A stretch of 64,000 bases of DNA from the NCBI RefSeq assembly GCF_016742135.1, contig NZ_JACVCG010000002.1, positions 372,001 through 436,000 on the forward strand, in the 5' to 3' direction. Position 1 is the stretch's first letter. Each line of letters begins with the position of its first letter. The notes beneath the pieces are model-generated. The model did not search any database. It saw only the letters and a list, made by a program, of their open reading frames with translations, and was not told the origin of the DNA. The position numbers and the translations under genes are program-made. Positions 26,348 to 35,537 of this stretch are shown here, piece by piece. This DNA is from Brevundimonas sp. Its GTDB lineage: Bacteria > Pseudomonadota > Alphaproteobacteria > Caulobacterales > Caulobacteraceae.

Positions 26348-26803
26348 ATGTTCAGATCCATCGGTATTGCAGCGACCCTGGCGGTCACGGGGGCAACCCC
26401 CGTCTTGGCCCAGAGCTGGGAAGCGGTGTCTTCAAACGACGCGGCTGTGGCGGCGGTCGACTGGGGCTCGCTGGACATCAACGGCAGCCGCCGCGAGGTG
26501 ACCTTCGCCATGGTTTCGCTCCAGTCCGGGGCCGTTCCGTTCGACTATGCGGTCTCGACCATCGACATGGACTGCTCCCAGCTGCGCTACGCCACCATCC
26601 GCTCGCAGTTCTTTGACCGGCGCGGCCGGACCGTGGTCGAGGACTTCGTCGGCGACGGCAGCTGGACCCCGCTCGCCGAGGGCACCATCATGGGCGATGT
26701 CCGCCGTGAGGTCTGCAGCAGCAACCCGTCGCGCAAGGGATATTTCAGCACCGCGCAGGACTTTGCGGTCGGCGCGTGGCGGGTGGCGGAACAGGGCCAG
26801 TAG
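26348..26803 (+). CDS. Secreted protein, surface-adhesin-like
   Basis: Signal peptide MFRSIGIAATLAVTGATPVLAQSW from ATG at 26348. Confidence 0.6.
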   Translation: MFRSIGIAATLAVTGATPVLAQSWEAVSSNDAAVAAVDWGSLDINGSRREVTFAMVSLQSGAVPFDYAVSTIDMDCSQLRYATIRSQFFDRRGRTVVEDFVGDGSWTPLAEGTIMGDVRREVCSSNPSRKGYFSTAQDFAVGAWRVAEQGQ

Positions 26804-26806
26804 GTC

Positions 26807-27490
26807 CTACTGCAACTGCCGCGCGGCGAGGGGCAAGTGGACCTTGACGGTCAGCCCGCCCCGTCCGGGCTCGGAGCAAACGGCCTGGCCGCCCAGGAGG
26901 GACACCAGTCCCTCAACCAGAGCCATGCTCTCCGCGTGGACCGCGTCGTTGCCAGCGGGCGTGGTCGCGCTGACGACCATGCTGATGTCGGTCGCCGATG
27001 CCGCAAAGGCCACGGCTGCGGCCTGGCCGACGGCACCGGGTTCATAGTTGCGAACGACCTCGCCCATGATCTCGTGCAGGACGATGGCCAGCGGCAGGTG
27101 CAGGGTGATCGGGAGCGGAGGAACGTCGCCGTTCACCGACAGCTTCAGTCCGCGCGACTCGCACAGTCTCGCCCAGAAGCCGAGCGTCTCGCTCATATAG
27201 GTCGCAAAGTCCGGAGCGCCGGACCGTGTGCCCCGCTCGGCCATCAGCGTCATGGCGCTGACCAGGTCGCTGACCCAGTTCATGTGCCGTCGCCCCTCAG
27301 GGTCGGTTACGCCGCGCAGGCGAATGGAAATCAGCGTCTGGATGAGCCTCAGTTCGCGTATTGACGCCGGTTGCGCCCCGTCCAGAGGATCGATTGCTGA
27401 CACGCCCATACTGAACCCTGAAATCACGCCCCGAACGGGTGAATAGCAAAGGTCGAACCAATCCGATACAGGTGCGTTTGAAGTACGCAA
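26807..27490 (-). CDS. Degenerate histidine kinase/phosphotransferase-like protein
   Basis: RLIQTLISIRLRGVTDPEGRRHMNWVSDLVSAM resembles the HisKA_2/HWE dimerisation segment; C-term resembles HATPase. Confidence 0.6.
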   Translation of the reverse strand: MRTSNAPVSDWFDLCYSPVRGVISGFSMGVSAIDPLDGAQPASIRELRLIQTLISIRLRGVTDPEGRRHMNWVSDLVSAMTLMAERGTRSGAPDFATYMSETLGFWARLCESRGLKLSVNGDVPPLPITLHLPLAIVLHEIMGEVVRNYEPGAVGQAAAVAFAASATDISMVVSATTPAGNDAVHAESMALVEGLVSLLGGQAVCSEPGRGGLTVKVHLPLAARQLQ

Positions 27491-27539
27491 TCGGACAATT
27501 GCGGTCTTTGGTCTGTGACACCGCCCTGTTCAGCGGTGC

Positions 27540-28013
27540 TTGGTAGTGCTGTTGAAGCTTAACGTCCCCAAGGACATCAAGGTTCTGGTCGTCGAGGATC
27601 AGCCCATCCTGGCTATGGAGCTGGAACTCATGCTGACCGACTCCGACTGTGAGGTCGTGGGTCTGGCCATGGATCAGGCCAGCGCCCTCATGCTGGCGCG
27701 GCGGTGCGAGCCAGACCTGGCTCTTGTTGATGTCAATCTGCTCGACGGCCTGACCGGCCCCCAGGTCGCCCATGATCTGGTGGAGCGCCACGGGGTCGCC
27801 GTCGTCTTCATGACCGCCAACCCCGAGCAGATTCCCGAGGGATTCTCGGGCGCGCTGGGGGTCGTCTGCAAACCATTCGACGAAACGACCCTGCGCGAGG
27901 TGGTCGACTTTGCCCGTCGTTTCCGGACCTCCGGCGACATCACGCGCCCCCCGCGCCGGCTGAAGCTGGCACCGTGGCTAAGCACCCCGCCGGGCGACAT
28001 CGCCCCGCACTAG
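27540..28013 (+). CDS. Response regulator receiver protein
   Basis: VLVVEDQPILAMEL, LALVDVNL, VVFMTANPEQ, VCKPFDE. Confidence 0.85.
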   Translation: MVVLLKLNVPKDIKVLVVEDQPILAMELELMLTDSDCEVVGLAMDQASALMLARRCEPDLALVDVNLLDGLTGPQVAHDLVERHGVAVVFMTANPEQIPEGFSGALGVVCKPFDETTLREVVDFARRFRTSGDITRPPRRLKLAPWLSTPPGDIAPH

Positions 28014-28019
28014 GAGCAC

Positions 28020-28049
28020 CCCCGGACAGTGGTCGAACACTATCCGGGG
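28020..28049. terminator. Terminator-like hairpin
   Basis: CCCCGGACAGTG-gtcgaa-CACTATCCGGGG between convergent genes. Confidence 0.6.
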
Positions 28050-28056
28050 ACCCAGG

Positions 28057-29397
28057 CTAGTTCAGTCGCAACCGGATGAACAGCATCCCGCCATCTGGAT
28101 CGCCACCGTATTCGCCGGCAAGCCCATCCGGCACCCGGTTTACAGAGTAAAGGCCACCGACACCGAAGCGGACGTTCGAACGAATCTGCCACTCCCGTAC
28201 CGCGCCGACCGACACTTTGGACACGGTGTAGAGGTCGCCGTGGCCACCCCCATGACCGGGCAGGAGCTCATCGGTCTCGATCCGTTCGTACCGACTGAAC
28301 AGGGTCCAGCGGTCGTCGGGGCTGAAGGCGCTCTCAAGAGCCCATCCGGCCTTGGTCTCATCGTGGTCATTGGTCTTTGCCCCCCAGGCCAGGGTCGTGG
28401 ACCACCAGCCCATGGTGCCGATCCGGCGCGTGTGAATGGCGCTGGCCGACATGCGGGTCTCGTCTTCATCGGGCTCAAGTTGCTCGGGCGCCTTGACGTC
28501 CGCCCACGAGACCTGCAGGGACCATTCCGGTGAGGGATTCCACGACGCCCGCACCGACCAACTGTCGAGGTCAGGGCTTTCGATGTCGTACCGGTCCTGA
28601 TCCGGCTCGCGACCCCGGAAAGCCGAGGTCTCAAGCTTGAAGCCGTCCCGGATCCAGCCAGTCGTAACGACTCCGAAGGTGATGTGGGTCGAATCCAGCC
28701 AGTGGTGCGTGATCGGCGCCTCGGGGCTGGCCATGGCGCTCATGCGGTGCATGAAGGCGGGCGGTCCAAAGGCAGGCTCTCCCGGCAAGCCTACGTATAT
28801 GAACAGTGAGTCGCGATCCGAGACGGGGCGGGCGTAGGAGGCCGACAACTCCATGAACAGGTCATGGGGGTGCTGGCGATCCACCAGCGGCGTGAGGCCG
28901 TCTGCGGTTTCGCCGGCCGCGAGGAGGAGGGGGTAACCTTCCTTGCCCATCAACGGATCGGGGCTGATCATACCCCGCAAGTTGAGGGTCGAGCCGTCGG
29001 CAAAGTCCCGACGGGCCGAGCCCATGATCATGCCGGCAATAAAGGTTTTGGCGTCACCGCGCGGCCCGCCCTGGTCGGAATGGACCAGATCAAGGACCGC
29101 ATGGGCCATCAAGGACCAGTCGCCTTGACCCCAATGAATGCCGCCATGTTCGGACATGTCCGGCTGCCAGCTGGTGCCGGAGGCATCGCGTGTCATGGGA
29201 TAGCCGCTCAGCACGCTGGTCATGGGCATGGCGTGGCCGGCGTGCGGATCAGCCGACCGGACATCTGCGCCCATGTCATGGCCGGCATGCGGGTCGGCAG
29301 GGGGGTGGTGGTCGTGGGAGTCCTGGGCCATGGCGGCAGGTGCAACCACGGTCAGGCAGGTGCCGCACAGCAGCGCGGCAAGGTATCGGACAGCCAT
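28057..29397 (-). CDS. Outer membrane beta-barrel-like protein with His/Met-rich N-terminus
   Basis: Signal peptide then HDHHPPADPHAGHDMGADVRSADPHAGHAMPM; terminal RLRLN suggests outer membrane insertion. Confidence 0.65.
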   Translation of the reverse strand: MAVRYLAALLCGTCLTVVAPAAMAQDSHDHHPPADPHAGHDMGADVRSADPHAGHAMPMTSVLSGYPMTRDASGTSWQPDMSEHGGIHWGQGDWSLMAHAVLDLVHSDQGGPRGDAKTFIAGMIMGSARRDFADGSTLNLRGMISPDPLMGKEGYPLLLAAGETADGLTPLVDRQHPHDLFMELSASYARPVSDRDSLFIYVGLPGEPAFGPPAFMHRMSAMASPEAPITHHWLDSTHITFGVVTTGWIRDGFKLETSAFRGREPDQDRYDIESPDLDSWSVRASWNPSPEWSLQVSWADVKAPEQLEPDEDETRMSASAIHTRRIGTMGWWSTTLAWGAKTNDHDETKAGWALESAFSPDDRWTLFSRYERIETDELLPGHGGGHGDLYTVSKVSVGAVREWQIRSNVRFGVGGLYSVNRVPDGLAGEYGGDPDGGMLFIRLRLN

Positions 29398-29448
29398 AAC
29401 GGCCTCCTCTTGAAAGGTCTTGAGAGTGCTGGCGAACCAGCGCGGCTT

Positions 29449-29781
29449 TCAGAGTGAGGCAGGCGATCGTGGAGGGGGCGCTTCCGGAGACGAGACGAGG
29501 CCTGTTGACCCCTGGCCCGCCCAGGTGGCCGGTGTGGAAGGGGCAACTGACACCAAGGGGGTGACAGAGCCCTGCAGGGGCGAAACCACGCACATGACAC
29601 AGCAGGCCATTGCGGTGCCGACCGGCTTGGAGGGCTCGGGTGTCTCAGAAGACGAAGTCATCTGCATGCCCTGCTCGTGACAGGGCATGGGTTCGGCTTC
29701 CACCGGCCCCGACGCAGCGCCGAGCACCAGCACCGCGAGGACGCCAATCAGGATCGACAGGGTGCGGAGGATTGCCATCAC
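29449..29781 (-). CDS. Small Cys/Met/His-containing exported protein
   Basis: Signal peptide; PMPCHEQGMQMTSS, AMACCVMCVV. Confidence 0.5.
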   Translation of the reverse strand: MMAILRTLSILIGVLAVLVLGAASGPVEAEPMPCHEQGMQMTSSSETPEPSKPVGTAMACCVMCVVSPLQGSVTPLVSVAPSTPATWAGQGSTGLVSSPEAPPPRSPASL

Positions 29782-29823
29782 CGTCTTCTAGACCGCAGAT
29801 TCGGCCGGGTCGAGCCCACGTTG

Positions 29824-32097
29824 TCAGGCCTTTTCCCAGCCCTTGTCGATGGCCCAGATGGCGAAGGCAAAGTCATGGGCGACCTCCTTGAGATAGTCGA
29901 AGCGCCCCGAGGCCCCGCCGTGGCCGGCCTCCATATTGATCTTGAGCAGCACCGGCTTGCCCGAAGTGGTCGCGGGGCGCAGGCGGGCGACCCACTTTTC
30001 GGGCTCCCAATAGGTCACGCGGGGGTCCGAGAGGCCGCCGGTGGCCAGCACTGCCGGATAAGCCCTGGCCTCGATGTTGTCGTAAGGGCTGTAGCTGGCG
30101 ATGTAGTCATAGGCCTCGGCATCCTCGAGCGGATTGCCCCACTCGGGCCATTCGGGCGGGGTCAGCGGCAGGCTGACGTCGCTCATGGTGTTGATCACAT
30201 CCACGAACGGCACCTGACCGATCACGCCGGCCCACAGGTCGGGCCGCATGTTGTTGACGGCGCCCATCAGCAGGCCACCCGCAGAGCCGCCCTGGGCCAC
30301 GATGTGCCCGGCCTTGCCGTGGCCGGTCGAGATCAGGTGCTCGGCGGCGGCGATGAAGTCGGTGAAGGTATTCTTCTTGGTGAAGCGGCGGGCATCGAGG
30401 AACCAGCCCCAGCCCTTGTCCGATCCGCCCCGGATGTGGGCGATGGCATAGATCCAGCCCCGGTCCACCAGCGACAGCCGGTTGGTCGAGAAGCTGGCCG
30501 ACATGGGGATGCCGTAGGAGCCATAGCCGTACAGCAGCAGCGGGGCCGAGCCGTTCACCGGGGTCGTCTTGCGGCGCAGGATGGTGACGGGCACCAGCTG
30601 GCCGTCGCTGGCCGGGGCGTTCAGCCGCTCGACCACATAGTCCTCCGGGTTGTGGCCCGAGGGGACCTCCTGGACCTTGCGCAGGGTCCGCTCGCGGGTA
30701 CCCATACTATAGTCGTAGATCAACGTTGGTGTTGATGGCGAGTTGTAGCTGTAGCGCATGGTATCTCCGCCGAACTCCAAGGCGGTTGAGAGTGCCAGCG
30801 AATAGGCCGGCTCGGCGACTTCGATCTCGTGCTCGTCCTCTCCGAATCCCAGTGGCGGTACGGGTGTCCCGACGGGATAGGCACGCGTGCCAGGATACTG
30901 TGTGATGATGATCCGCGTATTGGCGTCGGCCCTCTCCTGCCGGACCAGATTGCCGACGTAAGGGGTAAACCCCTCAATATAACGACCCGGCCGGTGAGGA
31001 ATGACATCCCGCCAGTGGGCCCGGCCCAATTCCTCGCCGACCGCTTCGACGATCTTGAAATCTACTGCCTCGTCGGCGTTTGTGCGGATGAGCCAGCGAT
31101 ACATCGCATGGTCGGCGTCATAGAGGATGCCTTCTTGACGGGGGGCGAGCACCTTCGGCTCGGCGGTGGGCTCGTCGCGGGAGATGTAACGGGTTTCGGA
31201 GGTCTCCTGGTTGGCGATTGAGATGATTACGAAGGCGTCGTCGGACGTCCGCCCGACGCTGATGAACATGCCGTCGTCGGCTTCCTCATAGACCAGAGCC
31301 GCTACGCCGCCGCGGGCGGGGCGACGGAAGATCTTGTCCGGCCGCCCGTTGTCGTCGCGGTTGGTCCAGAAGATCCACTGGCTGTCCGGCGAGAACGTGA
31401 AATTCCCCGTCGCCGACTGGATCGGATCAGGCAGTACCTCGCCTGTGGCCAAGTCCTTCACATATATCTGGTGCACCTCCGAGCCCTGCGCGTCCTCAGC
31501 ATAGGCAAAGAGCTTGTGGTCGGGGCTGTGCTCGGTCGCGGAGACCTCAGAATAGGCCTTTCCAGCGGCGAGGGCGTTCGCATCCAGCAGCTCTTCCGCA
31601 GCGTGCGGCGGGGTGACGGGATGGAAGTCGAGATCGAACAGGTTGTACGGACCCGCCCGCCCCTGCCGCATGTAATGCGGATGCTGCTCGCCCGTCCGGT
31701 ACTCGACGTAATATTCCCAGGCACCATCCGGCACAGGAACAGAGGATTCGTCCTGCTTGATCCGTCCCTTCATCTCCTCGAACATCGTGGCCTGCAGCGG
31801 CTCGGTCGAGGCCATCATCGCCTCGCGATAGGCGTTCTCGGCGATCAGGTGTTCCTTGACGTCCGCCTTGATCAGGGTCGGATCGCGCAGCACCGCCTGC
31901 CAGTTGTCGTCCTTCATCCACTGATATTCGTCCACGCGGATGCGGCCCAGCTGTTCGATGGTGACGGGGATTTTCTTGGCGACGGGGGGCACGGGCATGT
32001 CGGGCAGGGGGCCTTTCGCGGGGCGGGCAAGGGTCGGGGAGGCGGCGGCCGCAAGGGCGGTGGCGGCGGTGGACGCGATCATCTGCCGACGGTTCAT
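29824..32097 (-). CDS. S9 family prolyl oligopeptidase (oligopeptidase B-like)
   Basis: RGGSDKGWGW, IVAQGGSAGGLLMGAVNNMRPDLW, GHGGASGRFD; start at MNRRQMIAS. Confidence 0.88.
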   Translation of the reverse strand: MNRRQMIASTAATALAAAASPTLARPAKGPLPDMPVPPVAKKIPVTIEQLGRIRVDEYQWMKDDNWQAVLRDPTLIKADVKEHLIAENAYREAMMASTEPLQATMFEEMKGRIKQDESSVPVPDGAWEYYVEYRTGEQHPHYMRQGRAGPYNLFDLDFHPVTPPHAAEELLDANALAAGKAYSEVSATEHSPDHKLFAYAEDAQGSEVHQIYVKDLATGEVLPDPIQSATGNFTFSPDSQWIFWTNRDDNGRPDKIFRRPARGGVAALVYEEADDGMFISVGRTSDDAFVIISIANQETSETRYISRDEPTAEPKVLAPRQEGILYDADHAMYRWLIRTNADEAVDFKIVEAVGEELGRAHWRDVIPHRPGRYIEGFTPYVGNLVRQERADANTRIIITQYPGTRAYPVGTPVPPLGFGEDEHEIEVAEPAYSLALSTALEFGGDTMRYSYNSPSTPTLIYDYSMGTRERTLRKVQEVPSGHNPEDYVVERLNAPASDGQLVPVTILRRKTTPVNGSAPLLLYGYGSYGIPMSASFSTNRLSLVDRGWIYAIAHIRGGSDKGWGWFLDARRFTKKNTFTDFIAAAEHLISTGHGKAGHIVAQGGSAGGLLMGAVNNMRPDLWAGVIGQVPFVDVINTMSDVSLPLTPPEWPEWGNPLEDAEAYDYIASYSPYDNIEARAYPAVLATGGLSDPRVTYWEPEKWVARLRPATTSGKPVLLKINMEAGHGGASGRFDYLKEVAHDFAFAIWAIDKGWEKA

Positions 32098-32188
32098 GAC
32101 AGGCTCCAGCAAAGGGCGGAAATCGGAATGCGGCACCATGATCGGCGTCGTGTCGACCCGTCAAATGAACAAACGGCCATGATGGAGA

Positions 32189-33973
32189 TCAGGGGGCCAG
32201 CACCGCGGGGGTCATCCGCAGAAGCAGGTCGCCGCCCTGGCCGATGGCGGCCAGACGGCTGGACACATGGCCCAGCACATTGGCGGCATAGACCTCATAC
32301 AATGCGATGCGGCCGTCCAACCAGTCGGCATCGCCCTGGCCATTGGCCTTCAGCGTCTGGGCGGCCAGCGCACCGCGGGCCAGGAACCAGCCCCCGATGA
32401 CATCGCCCATCAGTTTCAGATAGGCATCGGCAGCGGCCAGCACATCGGCAGCTCCGTCCTCGGTCGCCTTGCGGTCCAGCAGCCAGAGCGTGGCGTCCTC
32501 GACCGCCGACAGGGCATTGGCCATCCGCTCGACCGGCTTGCCGTCATAGAGGGCCGCCAGCGGCGTCAGCACCGTCTTCATCTCCTCGATCAGCAGGCGC
32601 GCCGAGGCCCCGCCGTCCTGCGACAGCTTGCGGCCCACCAGATCCATGGCCTGGATGCCGTTGGTCCCCTCATAGATCGGGGCGATGCGGGCGTCGCGAT
32701 AGTACTGGGCCGCACCCGTCTCCTCGATGAAGCCCATGCCGCCGTGAACCTGGATGCCCATGGAGGCGACCTCGACCCCCATGTCGGTCGACCACGCCTT
32801 GGCAATCGGCGTCAGCAGGTCCTCGCGGCCCTTCCACTGGCGGGCGACGTCGGGATCGGACGAGCTGCGGGCAAGATCGGCCGCCATGCCGGTCGCCAGA
32901 CAGATGGCGCGGCCGGCGGCAACCTTTGCCTTCATCACCGACAGGGTGCGGCGCACATCGGGGTGGTCCAGAATGGGCGCCGAGGCCTCACCCGTCCACA
33001 CCGACCGGCCCTGACGGCGGTCCGTGGCATAGGCCAGGGCGTGCTGATAGGCGCGCTCGGCGATGCCCACGCCCTCGACACCCACGGCGACGCGGGCCGC
33101 GTTCATCATCACGAACATATGGGCCAGCCCCTCATTCGGCCGCCCGACCAGCTCCGCAGTCGCCCCCTCATAGGCCATGACGCAGGTGGGCGAGGCGTGG
33201 ATGCCCAGCTTGTGCTCGACCCCGACGGGACGGAAGGCGTTGCGCTCACCCAATGAGCCGTCGGCATTCACAAGGAATTTGGGGGCGAGGAACAGGCTGA
33301 TGCCCTTGGGGCCCGGCGGGGCATCGGGCAGTCGGGCCAGCACCATGTGGACGATATTGTCCGTCATGTCGTGGTCGCCCCAGGTGATGAAGATCTTCTG
33401 GCCCGTCAGGCTGTAGGTGCCGTCGCCGTTCGGCGTGGCGGTCGCCGTGAGCGCTCCGAGGTCCGACCCGGCGTTGGGTTCGGTCAGGACCATGGCCCCG
33501 GTCCACTCGCCCGAGATCAGCCGGGTCAGATAGGTTGCCTTCTGCGCCTCGGTGCCGTGCGCCTCCAGCGCCTCGATCGCCGCCAGTGACAGCATGGGGC
33601 ACAGGCCAAAGGCCATATTGGCGGAATGCACCGGCTCGTAGGCGGCCAGCTCGAGCGCCTTGGGCAGGCCCTGTCCGCCATGGGCGACCGGGGCCGCCAG
33701 CCCCATCCACCCCCCCTCGACAAAGGTCTTGTAGGCCTCGGCGAAGCCGGGCGCAGGGACCACGCCGTCGCCGTCCAGCCGGGCCCCGGCCCGGTCGCCC
33801 GGCACATTGAGCGGCGCCAGCGTGCCCTCGGCCACCTGACCGGCGGCTTCCAGCACGGCATCGACCAGATCGACATCAAGGTCCGGGAAGGCCCCGGTGG
33901 CCTGCAGGTCCTCAAGGCCAAGGACGTGCTTCAGGGTGAAGCCCAGGTCGCGAAGCGGGGCGCGGTAGCTCAT
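32189..33973 (-). CDS. Acyl-CoA dehydrogenase
   Basis: AMVLTEPNAGSDLGALTATA, QVHGGMGFIEETGAAQYYRDARIAPIYEGTNGIQ. Confidence 0.92.
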   Translation of the reverse strand: MSYRAPLRDLGFTLKHVLGLEDLQATGAFPDLDVDLVDAVLEAAGQVAEGTLAPLNVPGDRAGARLDGDGVVPAPGFAEAYKTFVEGGWMGLAAPVAHGGQGLPKALELAAYEPVHSANMAFGLCPMLSLAAIEALEAHGTEAQKATYLTRLISGEWTGAMVLTEPNAGSDLGALTATATPNGDGTYSLTGQKIFITWGDHDMTDNIVHMVLARLPDAPPGPKGISLFLAPKFLVNADGSLGERNAFRPVGVEHKLGIHASPTCVMAYEGATAELVGRPNEGLAHMFVMMNAARVAVGVEGVGIAERAYQHALAYATDRRQGRSVWTGEASAPILDHPDVRRTLSVMKAKVAAGRAICLATGMAADLARSSSDPDVARQWKGREDLLTPIAKAWSTDMGVEVASMGIQVHGGMGFIEETGAAQYYRDARIAPIYEGTNGIQAMDLVGRKLSQDGGASARLLIEEMKTVLTPLAALYDGKPVERMANALSAVEDATLWLLDRKATEDGAADVLAAADAYLKLMGDVIGGWFLARGALAAQTLKANGQGDADWLDGRIALYEVYAANVLGHVSSRLAAIGQGGDLLLRMTPAVLAP

Positions 33974-34077
33974 CGGGACTCCCTTGATCGAGCGGGTAAC
34001 GATAGGATCATTCAGACACTTGGCCGCGATGGCCGGATTTGCCAAGTTTGGTCCACTGCCGTCACGGAAGGGAAGTC

Positions 34078-34620
34078 ATGGCCGAGCCCCGGAATCGATA
34101 CTCCCAGGTGTCCCTGTTCCTGCACTGGCTGATTGGCGTGCTGGTGATCGGCCAGATCGCCCTGATCATGGTTCACGATGCGACCGAGGGCGGGCCATGG
34201 ATGGGCCTTCACAAATCGGTCGGCCTGTCGATCCTGGTCCTGACCCTGGTGCGGCTGGGCTGGCGGATCGCCAATCCGGCCATTCCGCTGCCGGCGGAAA
34301 TGCCGAAATGGCAAAGGCTTATGGCTCGCGGCACCCATGTGCTGTTCTACGTCGTGCTGATCGGCATGCCGCTGGGGGGTTGGGCGGCGTCGTCCGCGGC
34401 GGGCCGCGACATTCCCTGGTTCGGGCTGTTCAACTGGCCCCTGCTGCCGATCTCTGGCGGGCGCGAGGTCGCGGGCCGGTTCATGGACGCGCACGAGATG
34501 GGCGCCAAGCTGCTGTACGTCCTGCTGGCCCTGCACATCATCGGCGCGCTGAAGCACCACTTCGTCGACCGTGACAATGTGCTGCACCGCATGCTGCCCT
34601 TCATTCCGCGCCGACCGTGA
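34078..34620 (+). CDS. Cytochrome b561-family protein
   Basis: RYSQVSLFLHWLIGVLVIGQ, LHKSVGLSILVLTLVRLGWR, LHIIGALKHHFVDRD. Confidence 0.88.
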   Translation: MAEPRNRYSQVSLFLHWLIGVLVIGQIALIMVHDATEGGPWMGLHKSVGLSILVLTLVRLGWRIANPAIPLPAEMPKWQRLMARGTHVLFYVVLIGMPLGGWAASSAAGRDIPWFGLFNWPLLPISGGREVAGRFMDAHEMGAKLLYVLLALHIIGALKHHFVDRDNVLHRMLPFIPRRP

Positions 34621-35537
34621 GCGATCCTGTCGCGGAGGCCGCTGCGGCCCTCCATCGCGGGGATCTGGTCATCCTGCCGACCGAGACCGTCTATGGACTG
34701 GCCGCCGATGCCGCGAACCCGGAGGCCGTGGCGCGAATCTTTGCCGCCAAGGGTCGTCCGCGCTTCAATCCCCTGATCGCCCACGTTGACAGCGTCGAGG
34801 CGGCCGCACGCGTGGGCGAAATGACCTCGATGGCCGAGGCCCTCGCTGACCGGTTCTGGCCCGGTCCCCTGACCCTGGTGCTGCAGGCCCTGCCGGACGG
34901 TCCGGTCTGTGATCTCGCACGTGCGGGGCTGGACAGTGTGGCGGTGCGCGTGCCCGGACATCCTCTGGCCCGCGCGGTCATCACGGCCTTTGGCGGGCCC
35001 GTGGTGGCTCCCTCGGCCAATCGGTCGGGGCGCCCCAGTCCCACGACCTTCCGCGACGCGGTCGACGAGACCGGTCCTGCGGCATCGGTGGCGCTGGACG
35101 GCGGCGACTGCATCGTCGGGCTGGAGAGCACGGTCGTGTCCTTGCTGGGGGATCGCCCGCGCCTGCTGCGGCCCGGCAGCGTCACGCGGGCGGAGATCGA
35201 GGGCGTGGTCGGCCCCCTGGAGGCCGATGCGGGGGAGGGGCACAGGTCGCCGGGCCGCCTGACCCTGCACTATGCGCCCGATGCGCCGGTCCGGATCGAG
35301 GCTCCGGACGCCCGTCCCGGAGAGATCCTGCTGGGCTTTGGCCCGGGCGTGGGTGAGGCGCGCTGGAGTCTGAGTACCACGGGTGACCTGACCGAAGCCG
35401 CCGCGCGCCTGTTCCGCCTGTTGCGCGAGGCGGACCGTGAGCATCCGACGGGCATCGCCGTGTCGCCGATTCCCGACACAGGTCTGGGCGAGGCTATCAA
35501 CGACCGCCTGCGTCGGGCCGCCGGCTTCGTCGGCTAG
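34617..35537 (+). CDS. L-threonylcarbamoyladenylate synthase (Sua5/YwlC/TsaC)
   Basis: GDLVILPTETVYGLAADA, KGRPRFNPLIAHV, APSANRSGRPSPT. Confidence 0.9.
   Translation: MSDPVAEAAAALHRGDLVILPTETVYGLAADAANPEAVARIFAAKGRPRFNPLIAHVDSVEAAARVGEMTSMAEALADRFWPGPLTLVLQALPDGPVCDLARAGLDSVAVRVPGHPLARAVITAFGGPVVAPSANRSGRPSPTTFRDAVDETGPAASVALDGGDCIVGLESTVVSLLGDRPRLLRPGSVTRAEIEGVVGPLEADAGEGHRSPGRLTLHYAPDAPVRIEAPDARPGEILLGFGPGVGEARWSLSTTGDLTEAAARLFRLLREADREHPTGIAVSPIPDTGLGEAINDRLRRAAGFVG

Noticed and set aside
29677-33256. Plus ORFs of 352, 309 and 329 aa
   Set aside because: Antisense to the S9 peptidase and acyl-CoA dehydrogenase; no motifs.
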